Shown piece by piece: positions 27,515-35,167 of a stretch of DNA of 64,000 nt; the stretch's first letter is position 1; each line of letters opens with the position of its first letter. The position numbers and the translations under genes were made by a program. The notes under the pieces are model-generated. The model made no database searches and was not told the DNA's origin. It worked only from the letters and a program-made list of their open reading frames with translations. This DNA comes from Jannaschia maritima (GTDB lineage Bacteria; Pseudomonadota; Alphaproteobacteria; Rhodobacterales; Rhodobacteraceae). Where the stretch lies: positions 1 to 64,000 of the forward strand of contig NZ_JARGZA010000006.1 of NCBI RefSeq assembly GCF_030973515.1, read 5' to 3'.

Positions 27515-29199
27515 GCGGGCGGCAGGCGGAGCACGAAGGCCGCGCCCCCGAGGTCGGAGGTCCGCGCCGTCATCGTCCCGCCATGCTCGCGCACGATCTC
27601 GGCGGCGATGGCCAGCCCCAGACCGGTCCCCTCGCCGGAAGCGCGGGTGGTGAAGAAGGGCTCCACCGCGGCGTCGAAGGGGACGGGCAGGCCGGGTCCG
27701 CTGTCGGCGATGGTCAGGACGACCGCATCGCCGTCCCGCGCCGCGGTCACGCGGACGATGCGGTTCTCGGCCCCCTCCAGGGCATCGAGCGCGTTGCGGA
27801 TCAGGTTGACGGCGACCTGTTCCAGCCGCCCGGCATCGCCGCGCACGGTGGGCGCCGCGTCCGGCAGGCGCAGAACGGCGTCTAGGCGCTCCACCTCCCC
27901 GGCGAGCACGTCGGCGGCATAGCGCAGGACGTCGTCCAGGGGCACGGCGCGCATGGCGGGGGGTTCGGCGCGCGCGAAGAAGCGCAGCTGCCGCGCGATG
28001 CCGTCCAGGCGGTCCAGGAGGTCGTCGATGCGGCGGCCGGTCTCGGTCGTCGCGGTGCCGTCGGCGTGCAGATAGTTGCGCATCGCCGCGATGGGCTGGC
28101 CCAGTTCGTGGCAGACGCTGGCCGCGACGCGGCCCAGCACGGCCAGCCGGCCCGCGCGCAGCAGTTCGGCCTGCGCCCGGGACAGCTGCGCCTCCGCCGC
28201 CTGCCGGTCCGCGACCTCCCGCGTCAGGCGGCGGTTCATCCGGCGCAGCGCGACCTCCTTGGCCTCCACCCGGCGCAGGTCGGCGGTCGCGCGGATGGCC
28301 CGGCGCCCGGCCCATGCGAAGGAGGCCAGCGCCATGCCCAGCGCCACCGCCCCCGCCACGGCGAAGGCCCACAGCGCCGCCCGGCCCGTGGCGGGCCGAT
28401 AGCCGACCGTCCAGGGCATGCCGTCGAGGGGCTGCATCAGCATCCCCGCGGGCACGGGCAACGGGTCGGACAGGGCGGCTGCCGCGCCGAACTGACGGGT
28501 GGCGGCCAGCCGCGCCAGGGTCGCGTCGTCCAAGGCGGCCACGGGGCGATAGCGCCAGTCGTCGCGCGAGGTCAGGACCGTGATGCCGTCGGCGTTCAGG
28601 ACGCGCACGGCCTCGTCGGCGCGGGCCCAGTCCCGCTCCAGCCGGGACAGGTCCAACTTGACGGCCAGGACGCCCGCGACGTCGCCCGCGGCGTCACGGA
28701 CGGGTTCCGCGATGAAGTGACCGGGACGCCGGGTCGTCGCGCCGACCCCGAAGAAGGTGCCCGTCCCGCCCCGCAGCGCGTCGCCCACATAGGGCCGGAA
28801 GGCATAGGACTGGCCCACGAAGGATCCCGGACCGCCCGCGTTCGACGCCGCCAGGGTCAGCCCGGACCGGTCCATCAGGTAGATCGCATCCACGCCCGCG
28901 CGTGCCGCGATGCCCGCCAGCTTGGCGTCCAGGGGCCCGGGCGGCGCGCCCGCGGCGACCGCGCCCACGAGGGGGTCGTCCGCCAGGACGTGCGGCAGAT
29001 GGGCGACGCGACCCAGTTCGGCCTCGATGCCGGACGCATAGAGCGCGAGGCGGCCGGCCGCGCGCGCCCCCTCGATCCGTGCCAGCAAGGTCAGCGTCAC
29101 GGCGAAGGCCAGCGCCGCGGCCAGCACGGTCGCCCCGAGCGCCAGGGCACCCAGGCGCAGCGCGGGCCGATCGGCGGAAAGGGGCAGGCGCAGTTCCAT
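27511..29199 (-). CDS. DctB-like sensor histidine kinase
   Basis: A membrane kinase with one helix near residues 17-41, a periplasmic double-PAS/dCache-like sensor (about 45-285; IYLMDRSGLTLAASN and FRPYVGDALRGGTGTFFGVG), a second helix, a coiled segment, then HisKA (SVCHELGQPIAAMRNYL, phospho-His) and HATPase motifs (NLIRNALDAL, DSGPGLP, GTGLGLAIA). In DctB proteins the sensor binds the transported carboxylate. 562 residues from ATG 29199; ATG 29223 is an alternative. The next gene is its regulator and the TRAP transporter is divergent. Confidence 0.93.
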   Translation of the reverse strand: MELRLPLSADRPALRLGALALGATVLAAALAFAVTLTLLARIEGARAAGRLALYASGIEAELGRVAHLPHVLADDPLVGAVAAGAPPGPLDAKLAGIAARAGVDAIYLMDRSGLTLAASNAGGPGSFVGQSYAFRPYVGDALRGGTGTFFGVGATTRRPGHFIAEPVRDAAGDVAGVLAVKLDLSRLERDWARADEAVRVLNADGITVLTSRDDWRYRPVAALDDATLARLAATRQFGAAAALSDPLPVPAGMLMQPLDGMPWTVGYRPATGRAALWAFAVAGAVALGMALASFAWAGRRAIRATADLRRVEAKEVALRRMNRRLTREVADRQAAEAQLSRAQAELLRAGRLAVLGRVAASVCHELGQPIAAMRNYLHADGTATTETGRRIDDLLDRLDGIARQLRFFARAEPPAMRAVPLDDVLRYAADVLAGEVERLDAVLRLPDAAPTVRGDAGRLEQVAVNLIRNALDALEGAENRIVRVTAARDGDAVVLTIADSGPGLPVPFDAAVEPFFTTRASGEGTGLGLAIAAEIVREHGGTMTARTSDLGGAAFVLRLPPA

Positions 29200-29236
29200 C
29201 GCGATCCAGGTTACAGCATCCATCCGGCGGGGGCCT

Positions 29237-29276
29237 TGCGGAAATCCGCAGGGCGGAAAAAGGGGATCCTGCGGAT
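29237..29276. promoter_or_regulatory. DctD-type binding palindrome in the dctB/dctP divergent region
   Basis: TGCGGAAATCCGCA (29237-29250) is a palindrome with 6-base arms and an AA centre. A second TGCGGAT starts at 29270, and ATCCGCAG (29244-29251) pairs with CTGCGGAT (29269-29276), so three half-sites recur in 40 bases. From memory this resembles sites of DctD/DctR regulators of dicarboxylate transport. The position, between the sensor gene and dctP, suits control of both. No GG-N10-GC sigma-54 promoter was found in the 29224-29347 gap. Confidence 0.65.
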
Positions 29277-29347
29277 TAATTCCGATTGCGTGCCGCGCGG
29301 ATGCGATAGCACGATGCCACGCACGATCCCCTGGGAGGAGAGAGAGA

Positions 29348-30346
29348 ATGTTCAAGACCATCGTCCTGGCCGCCACCGCGTCGGCCATCGCCCTGCCCGC
29401 CCTGGCGGAGGAATGGGACGTCAGCCTGTGGGGCAAGCGCCGCGCCTTCACGGAGCACGTCGAGAAGCTGGCCGAATTGGTCAGCGAGAAGACGGGTGGC
29501 GAGTTCACGCTGAACATCAGCTATGGCGGCCTGTCCGGCGAGCGCGAGAATCTGGACGGCATCAGCATCGGCGCGTTCGAGATGGCGCAGTTCTGCGCGG
29601 GCTATCATCCCGACAAGAACCCGTCGCTGACCGTGCTGGAGCTGCCGTTCCTGGGCGTCGAGACCCTGGAGGAGGAGCGCGAGATCAGCCAGGCCGTCTA
29701 TGCCAGCGACGCCGTGCGCGACGACCTGGCGCGGTGGAACGCGACCGCCCTGATGCCCAGCCCGCTGCCGCAGTACAACCTGGTCGGCAAGGGCGCGGTG
29801 CCGTCCTCGCTGGCGGACCTGTCGGGGCTGTCGGTCCGCGCGACGGGCGGGATCGGCGACGCGATGGCCGAACTGGGCGCGACCCCGACCTCCATGAGCG
29901 CAACGGAGGTGCGGCAGGCCATGGATTCGGGCGTGGTGCAGGCGGTGTCCTTCGCGCCGCACGCGCACATGTCCTTCGGCACGGCGGACGCGGCCGATTG
30001 GTGGACCACGAACCTGAACCCCGGCACGGTCAACTGCCCCGTGGTCGTCAACACCGACGCGCTGAACGGCCTGTCGGACGCGCACCGCGAGGCGCTGCTG
30101 GGGTCCGTGGACGAGGCGCTGGACTACTACGTCCAGTACTACAACGACGAGACGATGGCCGCCTGGGGTCCCCTGCTGCAGGAGAACGGCATCGCGGAGG
30201 TCAGCTTCGACCCCGACAACCTGGCGGATCTGAAGGCGCGCGTGGCCGAGCCCGCCGCCGCCGCCTGGGTCGAGGAGAACAGCGCCCGGGGCATCGACGC
30301 GCAGGGCCTGCTGGACATGGTGCAGACCATGGCGGCCGAGCAGTGA
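29348..30346 (+). CDS. TRAP transporter solute-binding protein (DctP family)
   Basis: The 332-residue protein has a Sec signal peptide cleaved after LPALA (residue 20) and the DctP fold: LSGERENLDGISIGAFEMAQFCAGY, a hinge LSGLSVRATGGIGDAMAELGATPTSM containing the conserved Arg that grips the substrate carboxylate or sulfonate, and AMDSGVVQAVSFAPHAHMSF. It binds an organic anion in the periplasm and delivers it to DctQM. A strong GGGAGGAG site precedes the start. The hpsN-like neighbour suggests a sulfonate such as DHPS, but C4-dicarboxylates remain possible. Confidence 0.93.
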   Translation: MFKTIVLAATASAIALPALAEEWDVSLWGKRRAFTEHVEKLAELVSEKTGGEFTLNISYGGLSGERENLDGISIGAFEMAQFCAGYHPDKNPSLTVLELPFLGVETLEEEREISQAVYASDAVRDDLARWNATALMPSPLPQYNLVGKGAVPSSLADLSGLSVRATGGIGDAMAELGATPTSMSATEVRQAMDSGVVQAVSFAPHAHMSFGTADAADWWTTNLNPGTVNCPVVVNTDALNGLSDAHREALLGSVDEALDYYVQYYNDETMAAWGPLLQENGIAEVSFDPDNLADLKARVAEPAAAAWVEENSARGIDAQGLLDMVQTMAAEQ

Positions 30347-30418
30347 TCGACGTCCGCGTGTGACGACGGCACGGGCGGCCCCTGCGGCCGCCCGCGTTCC
30401 ATCGGGGGAGGGAAATCC

Positions 30419-31045
30419 ATGGCCGGAACCGCCAACGTCCGCGAGGACGCGTCCGCGCTGTCGCGGTTGGACCGCGCCCTGTTCCGCGTCGAGACGGCGA
30501 TGACGCTGATCGCGGGGCTGGCGGTGCTGTCGCTGATGCTGCTGGCGGTGGTGTCGGTGGGGGGGCGCAACTTCTTCGACACGCCGCTGCCCGGCTACGT
30601 CGACTGGATCGAGCAGATCATGCCCGCCATCGCCCTCCTGGGCATCGCCTATACCCAGCGGACGGGCGCCCATATCCGCATGGATCTGGTCGTGGGGCAA
30701 TTGCGCGGCCGCACGCTGTGGATCGCCGAATGGCTGACCACGTTCGCGATGCTGGTCCTGACGGTCCTGCTGATCTGGGGCACCTGGTCGCATTTCGACC
30801 GCAGCTTCGACTGGGGCCGTCCGCTGTTCTCGGCCGACAGCTCGATGGATATCGGCCTGCCGATCTGGCCCGCCAAGCTGGTCGTCCCCGTGGCGCTGGC
30901 CGTCCTGGCCCTGCGCCTGACGCTGCAACTGGTCGGCTATGGCCGGGGCGTGCGCCACGGCGGTACGCCGGTGGGGGTGCCCCTGGTCGAGAGCCCGGCG
31001 GAGCAGGCCGCCGCCGAGGCCGCCGCGATGGAGGACCGGCGATGA
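30419..31045 (+). CDS. TRAP transporter small membrane subunit (DctQ)
   Basis: This 208-residue protein has four predicted transmembrane helices (about 28-50, 64-78, 103-122 and 155-172) and the DctQ features GGRNFFDTPLPGYVDWIEQ and AYTQRTGAHIRMDL. It pairs with DctM in a sodium-driven importer. The stop overlaps the dctM start (ATGA). The last 25 residues are an Ala/Glu-rich tail. It follows dctP after 72 bases and GGGGGAGGG. Confidence 0.92.
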   Translation: MAGTANVREDASALSRLDRALFRVETAMTLIAGLAVLSLMLLAVVSVGGRNFFDTPLPGYVDWIEQIMPAIALLGIAYTQRTGAHIRMDLVVGQLRGRTLWIAEWLTTFAMLVLTVLLIWGTWSHFDRSFDWGRPLFSADSSMDIGLPIWPAKLVVPVALAVLALRLTLQLVGYGRGVRHGGTPVGVPLVESPAEQAAAEAAAMEDRR

Positions 31046-32445
31046 CCTCGCTGGAGATCGGGCTGTGGGTCACGGGCGGCCTGCTGGCGCTGGTCGTCCT
31101 GGGGATGCGGGTCGGGTTCGCCGCAGCCCTGTCCGGGGTCGCGGGCCTGGTCTGGATCTTCTGGGAGAAGAAGGACTACGCCTGGAGCGAGTTCGGCTGG
31201 GCCCTGGGCGTCGCGGTCAAGACGGCCGGGCAGATCCCCCATTCCAAGACCGCCAGCCAGGCGCTGTCGCTGATCCCGATCTTCATCCTGATCGGCTATC
31301 TGGCGTATCAGGCCGGCCTGACGCGCGCCCTGTTCGAGGCGGCGAAGCGCTGGGTCGGCTGGCTGCCGGGGGGCCTGGGCGTGGCGTCGGTCTTCGCCAC
31401 CGCGGGCTTCTCGGCCGTGTCGGGGGCATCCGTCGCGACGTCGGCCGTGTTCGCGCGCATCGCCATCCCCGAGATGCTGGCGCTGGGCTACGACAAGCGG
31501 TTCGCGGCGGGCGTCGTGGCGGCGGCCGGGACGCTGGCATCGCTGATCCCGCCCTCCGCCATCCTGGTGATCTACGCCATCATCGTGGAGGAGGACGTGG
31601 GCGCCTTGCTGTTGGCGGGGTTCCTGCCGGGCGCGTTCAGCGCGCTGGTCTATGGGGGGCTGGTGGTGGGGCTGGCGCTGGTGTGGCGCAAGCTGGGGCC
31701 GCCCGTGGGCGGGTTCACATGGGGCGAACGGTTCCGCGCCCTGCCCGGCGCGCTGCCGATCTTCGCGGTGATCGCGCTGATCATCCTGTTCGTCTACAAC
31801 CCCTTCGGCGAGGCGTTCGGCACGCCCACCGAAGGGGGCGCCCTGGCCGCGGCGCTGATCCTGTGCATCGCGTTGGCCAAGGGCACGCGCTGGACGGAAC
31901 TGAAGGGCGCGCTGCTGGAGACCGCCAAGCTGACGGCGATGATCTTCACGATCATCTGGGGCGTGCTGATCTATGTCCGGTTCCTCGGATTCGCCGACCT
32001 TCCGAACGCGTTCGCCGACTGGATCGGCGGGCTGAACCAGTCGCCGATGCTGACCTTGGTCCTCATCCTGCTGGCCTATGCGGTGCTCGGCATGTTCATG
32101 GACGCGATCGGGATGCTGCTGCTGACGCTGCCCATCGTGTTCCCCGCGGTGATCGCGCTGAACGGGGGTCCGGGGGTCACGGCGGCGGAATCGCCGTTCG
32201 GATTATCGTCGGGGGAGGTCGGGATCTGGTTCGGGATCCTCGTGGTGAAGATGGCGGAGTTCTGCCTCATCACCCCGCCCATCGGCCTGAACTGCTTCGT
32301 GGTGGCGGGGGTGCGCGACGACCTTTCGGTGCAGGACGTGTTCCGTGGCGTGACGCCGTTCTTCGTCGCCGACGCGCTGACCATCGCCGCGCTGGTGGCG
32401 TTTCCGGGCATCGTGATGTGGCTGCCGCGACTGCTGGGATTCTAG
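31042..32445 (+). CDS. TRAP transporter large membrane subunit (DctM)
   Basis: The 467-residue polytopic subunit carries the substrate and Na+ path. Repeated-hairpin signatures are present: FATAGFSAVSGASVATSAVF, AAAGTLASLIPPSAILVIYAI (first hairpin) and AEFCLITPPIGLNCFVVAGV (second). A charged insertion near residues 40-65 (WEKKDYAWSEFGW) makes it longer than the common 425-residue form. It ends the dctPQM operon; a strong hairpin lies at 32449-32513. Confidence 0.94.
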   Translation: MTSLEIGLWVTGGLLALVVLGMRVGFAAALSGVAGLVWIFWEKKDYAWSEFGWALGVAVKTAGQIPHSKTASQALSLIPIFILIGYLAYQAGLTRALFEAAKRWVGWLPGGLGVASVFATAGFSAVSGASVATSAVFARIAIPEMLALGYDKRFAAGVVAAAGTLASLIPPSAILVIYAIIVEEDVGALLLAGFLPGAFSALVYGGLVVGLALVWRKLGPPVGGFTWGERFRALPGALPIFAVIALIILFVYNPFGEAFGTPTEGGALAAALILCIALAKGTRWTELKGALLETAKLTAMIFTIIWGVLIYVRFLGFADLPNAFADWIGGLNQSPMLTLVLILLAYAVLGMFMDAIGMLLLTLPIVFPAVIALNGGPGVTAAESPFGLSSGEVGIWFGILVVKMAEFCLITPPIGLNCFVVAGVRDDLSVQDVFRGVTPFFVADALTIAALVAFPGIVMWLPRLLGF

Positions 32446-32448
32446 CCT

Positions 32449-32513
32449 GCGTCGGGGGTGTGATTCGGGACGTGTTCGGCGTTTGGCGTGGTCGTAACGC
32501 CGAACGCCGACGC
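32449..32513 (+). terminator. Two-tier stem-loop after dctM, probable terminator
   Basis: GTTCGGCGTT (32474-32483) pairs perfectly with AACGCCGAAC (32496-32505) around 12 bases; an outer 7-bp stem joins GCGTCGG (32449-32455) with CCGACGC (32507-32513). It starts four bases after the dctM stop. No U-tract follows, so release may be Rho-assisted. Confidence 0.6.
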
Positions 32514-32622
32514 GGGGGGGACCGATTTCCGTCGAATCGTCCGGGTCTGAAATTCGTCCAACGATATCAACGCCGTTGCGCGGTTCGGTCGAATGAGGGG
32601 CATCCCGTTCGCGGCACGGTGC

Positions 32623-32667
32623 CGCATGCACCCCCCGTACACCCCCCGTACACCCCCCGTACATACG
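32623..32667 (-). repeat. 45-bp dispersed element with three 11-bp units, copy 2
   Basis: This is the reverse complement of the element at 1531-1575 with a single difference (GTAC instead of GCAC in the first unit). Three C6 runs at 32631-32636, 32642-32647 and 32653-32658 are spaced exactly 11 bases apart. On the far side, G6 at about 32679-32684 can pair with a C6 run, as in copy 1, and GTTCCGTGC near 32729 matches the outer motif. Confidence 0.75.
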
Positions 32668-32777
32668 CGCGGGCAGACGGGGGGTCGTGCGGGGCAGGGG
32701 GGTTGCCGTGCGGTGGTGTTCCGTGCCGGGGGGTGGTCCGGCGGCCTGAAGGTGCCGGGGCACCTCGTAGATCGAGG

Positions 32778-32796
32778 CCCCGGGTCAAGCCCGGGG
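32778..32796. repeat. REP-like CCCGGG palindrome
   Basis: CCCCGGGTCAAGCCCGGGG is a perfect 7-bp-arm palindrome with loop TCAAG, the commonest alphaproteobacterial form of this dispersed family. Confidence 0.65.
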
Positions 32797-32836
32797 TGCG
32801 TGCGCCGGCGGCGCGGTGCGCCGTGCGGGTCGGGGA

Positions 32837-32853
32837 CCCGGGTCGAGCCCGGG
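32837..32853. repeat. REP-like CCCGGG palindrome
   Basis: CCCGGGTCGAGCCCGGG has 6-bp arms and lies 40 bases from the previous copy in the same orientation class, 12 bases from the end of the exported-protein gene. It may form the terminator of the leftward operon. Confidence 0.65.
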
Positions 32854-32864
32854 GCGCCGGCCCC

Positions 32865-33341
32865 TCACTCCGCCGAACAGCCCCCGTCACGCAGGCAGGA
32901 CAGGACCCGGGCTTCGACGTCGGGCGTGGCCGCGAACACGTCGCGGGGGCACGGACCGATGGTCAGCACGTAGCCCGCGCCCGCGTCGCGGCGCAGGAAC
33001 ATCACCGCCTCGCCGTCCGGCGGGGTGCCGCACCAGGGGCCGGCGCAGGCCAGGTCGAGGCGGACGGGCAAGGTCACGGGGCGGTCGAAGCCGTCGCGCG
33101 TCAGGGTCTCGCCCCGGAACGTCCCCGTCAGGCTGTAGGGTTCGGGTTCCGCGGCATCGACGGCCCCACGGACCGTCTGGCCGGGGTCGAGCGCGATCGT
33201 CCCGCGACCGACGTGATAGATGTCCGGCGCCTCGTCGGCATAGCCGTAGCTGCGGGTCACGTCGGGGCGCAGGCAGGACAGGGCCGCGGCGGGCTGCACG
33301 CCCACGGCCAGCAACGCCATCGCCAGACCCGCGCGGATCAC
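32865..33341 (-). CDS. Hypothetical exported cysteine-rich protein, 158 aa
   Basis: GTG at 33341 overlaps the rppH stop (GTGA), so the gene is coupled to rppH. Residues 1-21 are a signal peptide (IRAGLAMALLAVGVQPAAA) and the mature part starts LSCLRPDV. Six mature cysteines suggest disulfides in the periplasm. A likely beta-rich core has YSLTGTFRGETL and DLACAGPWCG. I do not recognise the family. It is last in the rsfS-to-rppH direction of transcription. Confidence 0.75.
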   Translation of the reverse strand: MIRAGLAMALLAVGVQPAAALSCLRPDVTRSYGYADEAPDIYHVGRGTIALDPGQTVRGAVDAAEPEPYSLTGTFRGETLTRDGFDRPVTLPVRLDLACAGPWCGTPPDGEAVMFLRRDAGAGYVLTIGPCPRDVFAATPDVEARVLSCLRDGGCSAE

Positions 33342-33811
33342 GCCATCACCCCGAAGCCGCGCAGGACGGCCGTGTAGATGTCGCGCTTGAAGGGCACGAT
33401 GCTGTCCAACAGCGCGCCCGCGTCCATCCACCGCCATTGCGCGAACTCCCGGTCGTGGGCGTCCAGGTCCACCGCGTCGTCCGGCCCGTCGTAGCGCATG
33501 TGGAACCAGCGCTGCTCCTGCCCCTTGAAGCGGCCCTTCCACAGGGTCCGCGCCAGGTCGGGAGGCAGGTCGTAGCGCAGGGGGTCGGGCCGTTCCGCCA
33601 CGATCCTGACGGCATCGGCGGCCAGGCCCGTCTCCTCGGCCAGCTCGCGCAGGGCGGCGGCGCGGGCGTCCTCGCCCGGGTCCACCCCGCCCTGCGGCAT
33701 CTGCCAGGCGCCGAGGTTGTCCAGCCGCTCGCCGGCCCAGACCAGGCCGGCGGGGTTCGTCAGGCAGACGCCCACGTTGGGACGATAGGCGCCGCCGCCG
33801 CCGTCGCTCAT
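33338..33811 (-). CDS. rppH: RNA pyrophosphohydrolase, Nudix family
   Basis: RppH removes pyrophosphate from mRNA 5' ends and so starts decay; alphaproteobacterial members also hydrolyse Ap4A-type nucleotides. The 157-residue protein has YRPNVGVCLTNPAGLVWAGERLD, LGAWQMPQGGVDPGED, the Nudix box ending RELAEETG, and FKGQEQRWFHMRY. Its ATG overlaps the ctpA stop (ATGA) and its stop overlaps the next start, in a tightly coupled run. Confidence 0.95.
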   Translation of the reverse strand: MSDGGGGAYRPNVGVCLTNPAGLVWAGERLDNLGAWQMPQGGVDPGEDARAAALRELAEETGLAADAVRIVAERPDPLRYDLPPDLARTLWKGRFKGQEQRWFHMRYDGPDDAVDLDAHDREFAQWRWMDAGALLDSIVPFKRDIYTAVLRGFGVMA

Positions 33812-35163
33812 TCGTCGACCAACTCCGCCAGGTCGATGGCGGACAGGCCCTTCAGGATGTCGATGGCATAGGCCAGCTGGTAATCCTCGTCGCGCAGCTT
33901 CGCGGCCTCCTCGGCGGCGGCCTGCTCCTCGCGGACCTGCTCCTGCTGGTCCTCGGTCAGGCTGTCGTTGTCGAGCGACCCGCGCAGGCCCGCCTCCGTC
34001 CGGTTGGGCCGTTCGGGCGCGTCGTCCTCCGCCTCCTCGCCTTCCAGCGCGGGGACGCGGGGGGGCTGCTGCACGACGATGTCGGGCGAGATGCCCAGCG
34101 CCTGGATCGAGCGTCCCGACGGCGTGTAGTAGCGCGACGTCGTCAGGCGGATGGCCCCGTCGCCCTGCACGGGCATGATGGTCTGGACCGATCCCTTGCC
34201 GAACGACTTGGTGCCCACGACGACCGCGCGGCGGTGGTCCTGCAGCGCGCCGGCCACGATCTCGGACGCGGACGCCGAGCCCCCGTTGATCAGGACGACC
34301 ATCGGCTTGCCGTCGATCAGGTCGCCCGGCGTCGCGTTGAAGCGGTCGCCGTCGCGCGGATCGCGGCCGCGGGTCGACACGACCTCGCCCTGCTCCAGGA
34401 AGGCGTCGGACAGGTCGATGCCCGCGTTCAAGAGGCCGCCGGGATTGTTGCGCAGGTCCAGGACGACGCCGTTGATCGCGTCCAGGCCGCCCATCTCGTC
34501 CAGAACCGTTTCCAGGCCCTCGCGGACCTGGGGGACGGATTGCTCGTTGAACGTGGCCACGCGGATCACGACGCTGTCGCCTTCCTGGCGGACGCGGGCG
34601 GCGGTCAGCTTGATCGTGTCGCGGGTGATGGTGATGTCGATGGGCTCCTCCAGCCCTTCGCGCACGACCGTGATCAGCACGTCGGACCCCACGGGCCCGC
34701 GCATCATCTCGACCGCGTCCTCCAGCGACAGGCCGAGCAGGTTCTCGCCGTCCACGGCGGTGATGAAGTCGCCCGCCTCGACGCCCGCCTCGTAGGCCGG
34801 GGTGCCGTCCATCGGCGTGATGACCTTGATGAAGCCTTCCTCCTGCGTGACCTCGATCCCCAGGCCGCCGAACTCGCCGCGGGTGTCGACCTGCATGTCC
34901 TCGAAGTCGCGGGGCGGCAGGAAGCCCGAATGGGGGTCGAGCGAGGTCAGCATGCCGTTGATCGCGGCCTCGATCAGCTCGCCCTCGTCGACGTCCTCGA
35001 CGTACTGGCTGCGGATCCGCTCGAAGACGATGCCGAACAGGTCGAGCTGCTCGTACACGGAGGACTCGTCGGCCTCCTGCGCCAGGACCGGACCGGCGAC
35101 CTGCGTCGTCACCAGGATGCCGGCCAGGATGCCGCCGCCTGCGGCCATCGCGAACTTGTTCAT
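33808..35163 (-). CDS. ctpA: C-terminal processing peptidase CtpA (S41 family)
   Basis: A periplasmic, membrane-tethered protease with an N-terminal signal or anchor (residues 1-28), a PDZ domain (about 85-165; GLGIEVTQEEGFIKV), and the S41 catalytic core with Ser in NGGSASASEIVAGAL and Lys in GTKSFGKGSVQT. An acidic, glutamine-rich tail follows from about residue 375. It trims envelope proteins. It follows the degenerate M23 protein gene by four bases, and the EnvC-CtpA pairing is conserved in alphaproteobacteria. Confidence 0.95.
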   Translation of the reverse strand: MNKFAMAAGGGILAGILVTTQVAGPVLAQEADESSVYEQLDLFGIVFERIRSQYVEDVDEGELIEAAINGMLTSLDPHSGFLPPRDFEDMQVDTRGEFGGLGIEVTQEEGFIKVITPMDGTPAYEAGVEAGDFITAVDGENLLGLSLEDAVEMMRGPVGSDVLITVVREGLEEPIDITITRDTIKLTAARVRQEGDSVVIRVATFNEQSVPQVREGLETVLDEMGGLDAINGVVLDLRNNPGGLLNAGIDLSDAFLEQGEVVSTRGRDPRDGDRFNATPGDLIDGKPMVVLINGGSASASEIVAGALQDHRRAVVVGTKSFGKGSVQTIMPVQGDGAIRLTTSRYYTPSGRSIQALGISPDIVVQQPPRVPALEGEEAEDDAPERPNRTEAGLRGSLDNDSLTEDQQEQVREEQAAAEEAAKLRDEDYQLAYAIDILKGLSAIDLAELVDE

Positions 35164-35167
35164 GTCC

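Larger units (their letters stand above)
32514..32864. other. Repeat-rich non-coding interval
   Basis: This gap between the convergent dctM and the small exported-protein gene has no credible gene. It holds the second 45-bp element (32623-32667), G-rich tracts at 32677-32702, and two CCCGGG palindromes (32778-32796 and 32837-32853), so it is a collecting point for dispersed repeats. Confidence 0.6.

Noticed and set aside
29224-29347. Sigma-54 promoter for dctP
   Set aside because: No TGGCAC-N5-TTGC-like match on the plus strand; the regulator also lacks GAFTGA.
32865-33542. Longer start for the exported Cys-rich protein
   Set aside because: Residues before GTG 33341 lie inside rppH and have no signal peptide at the right place.
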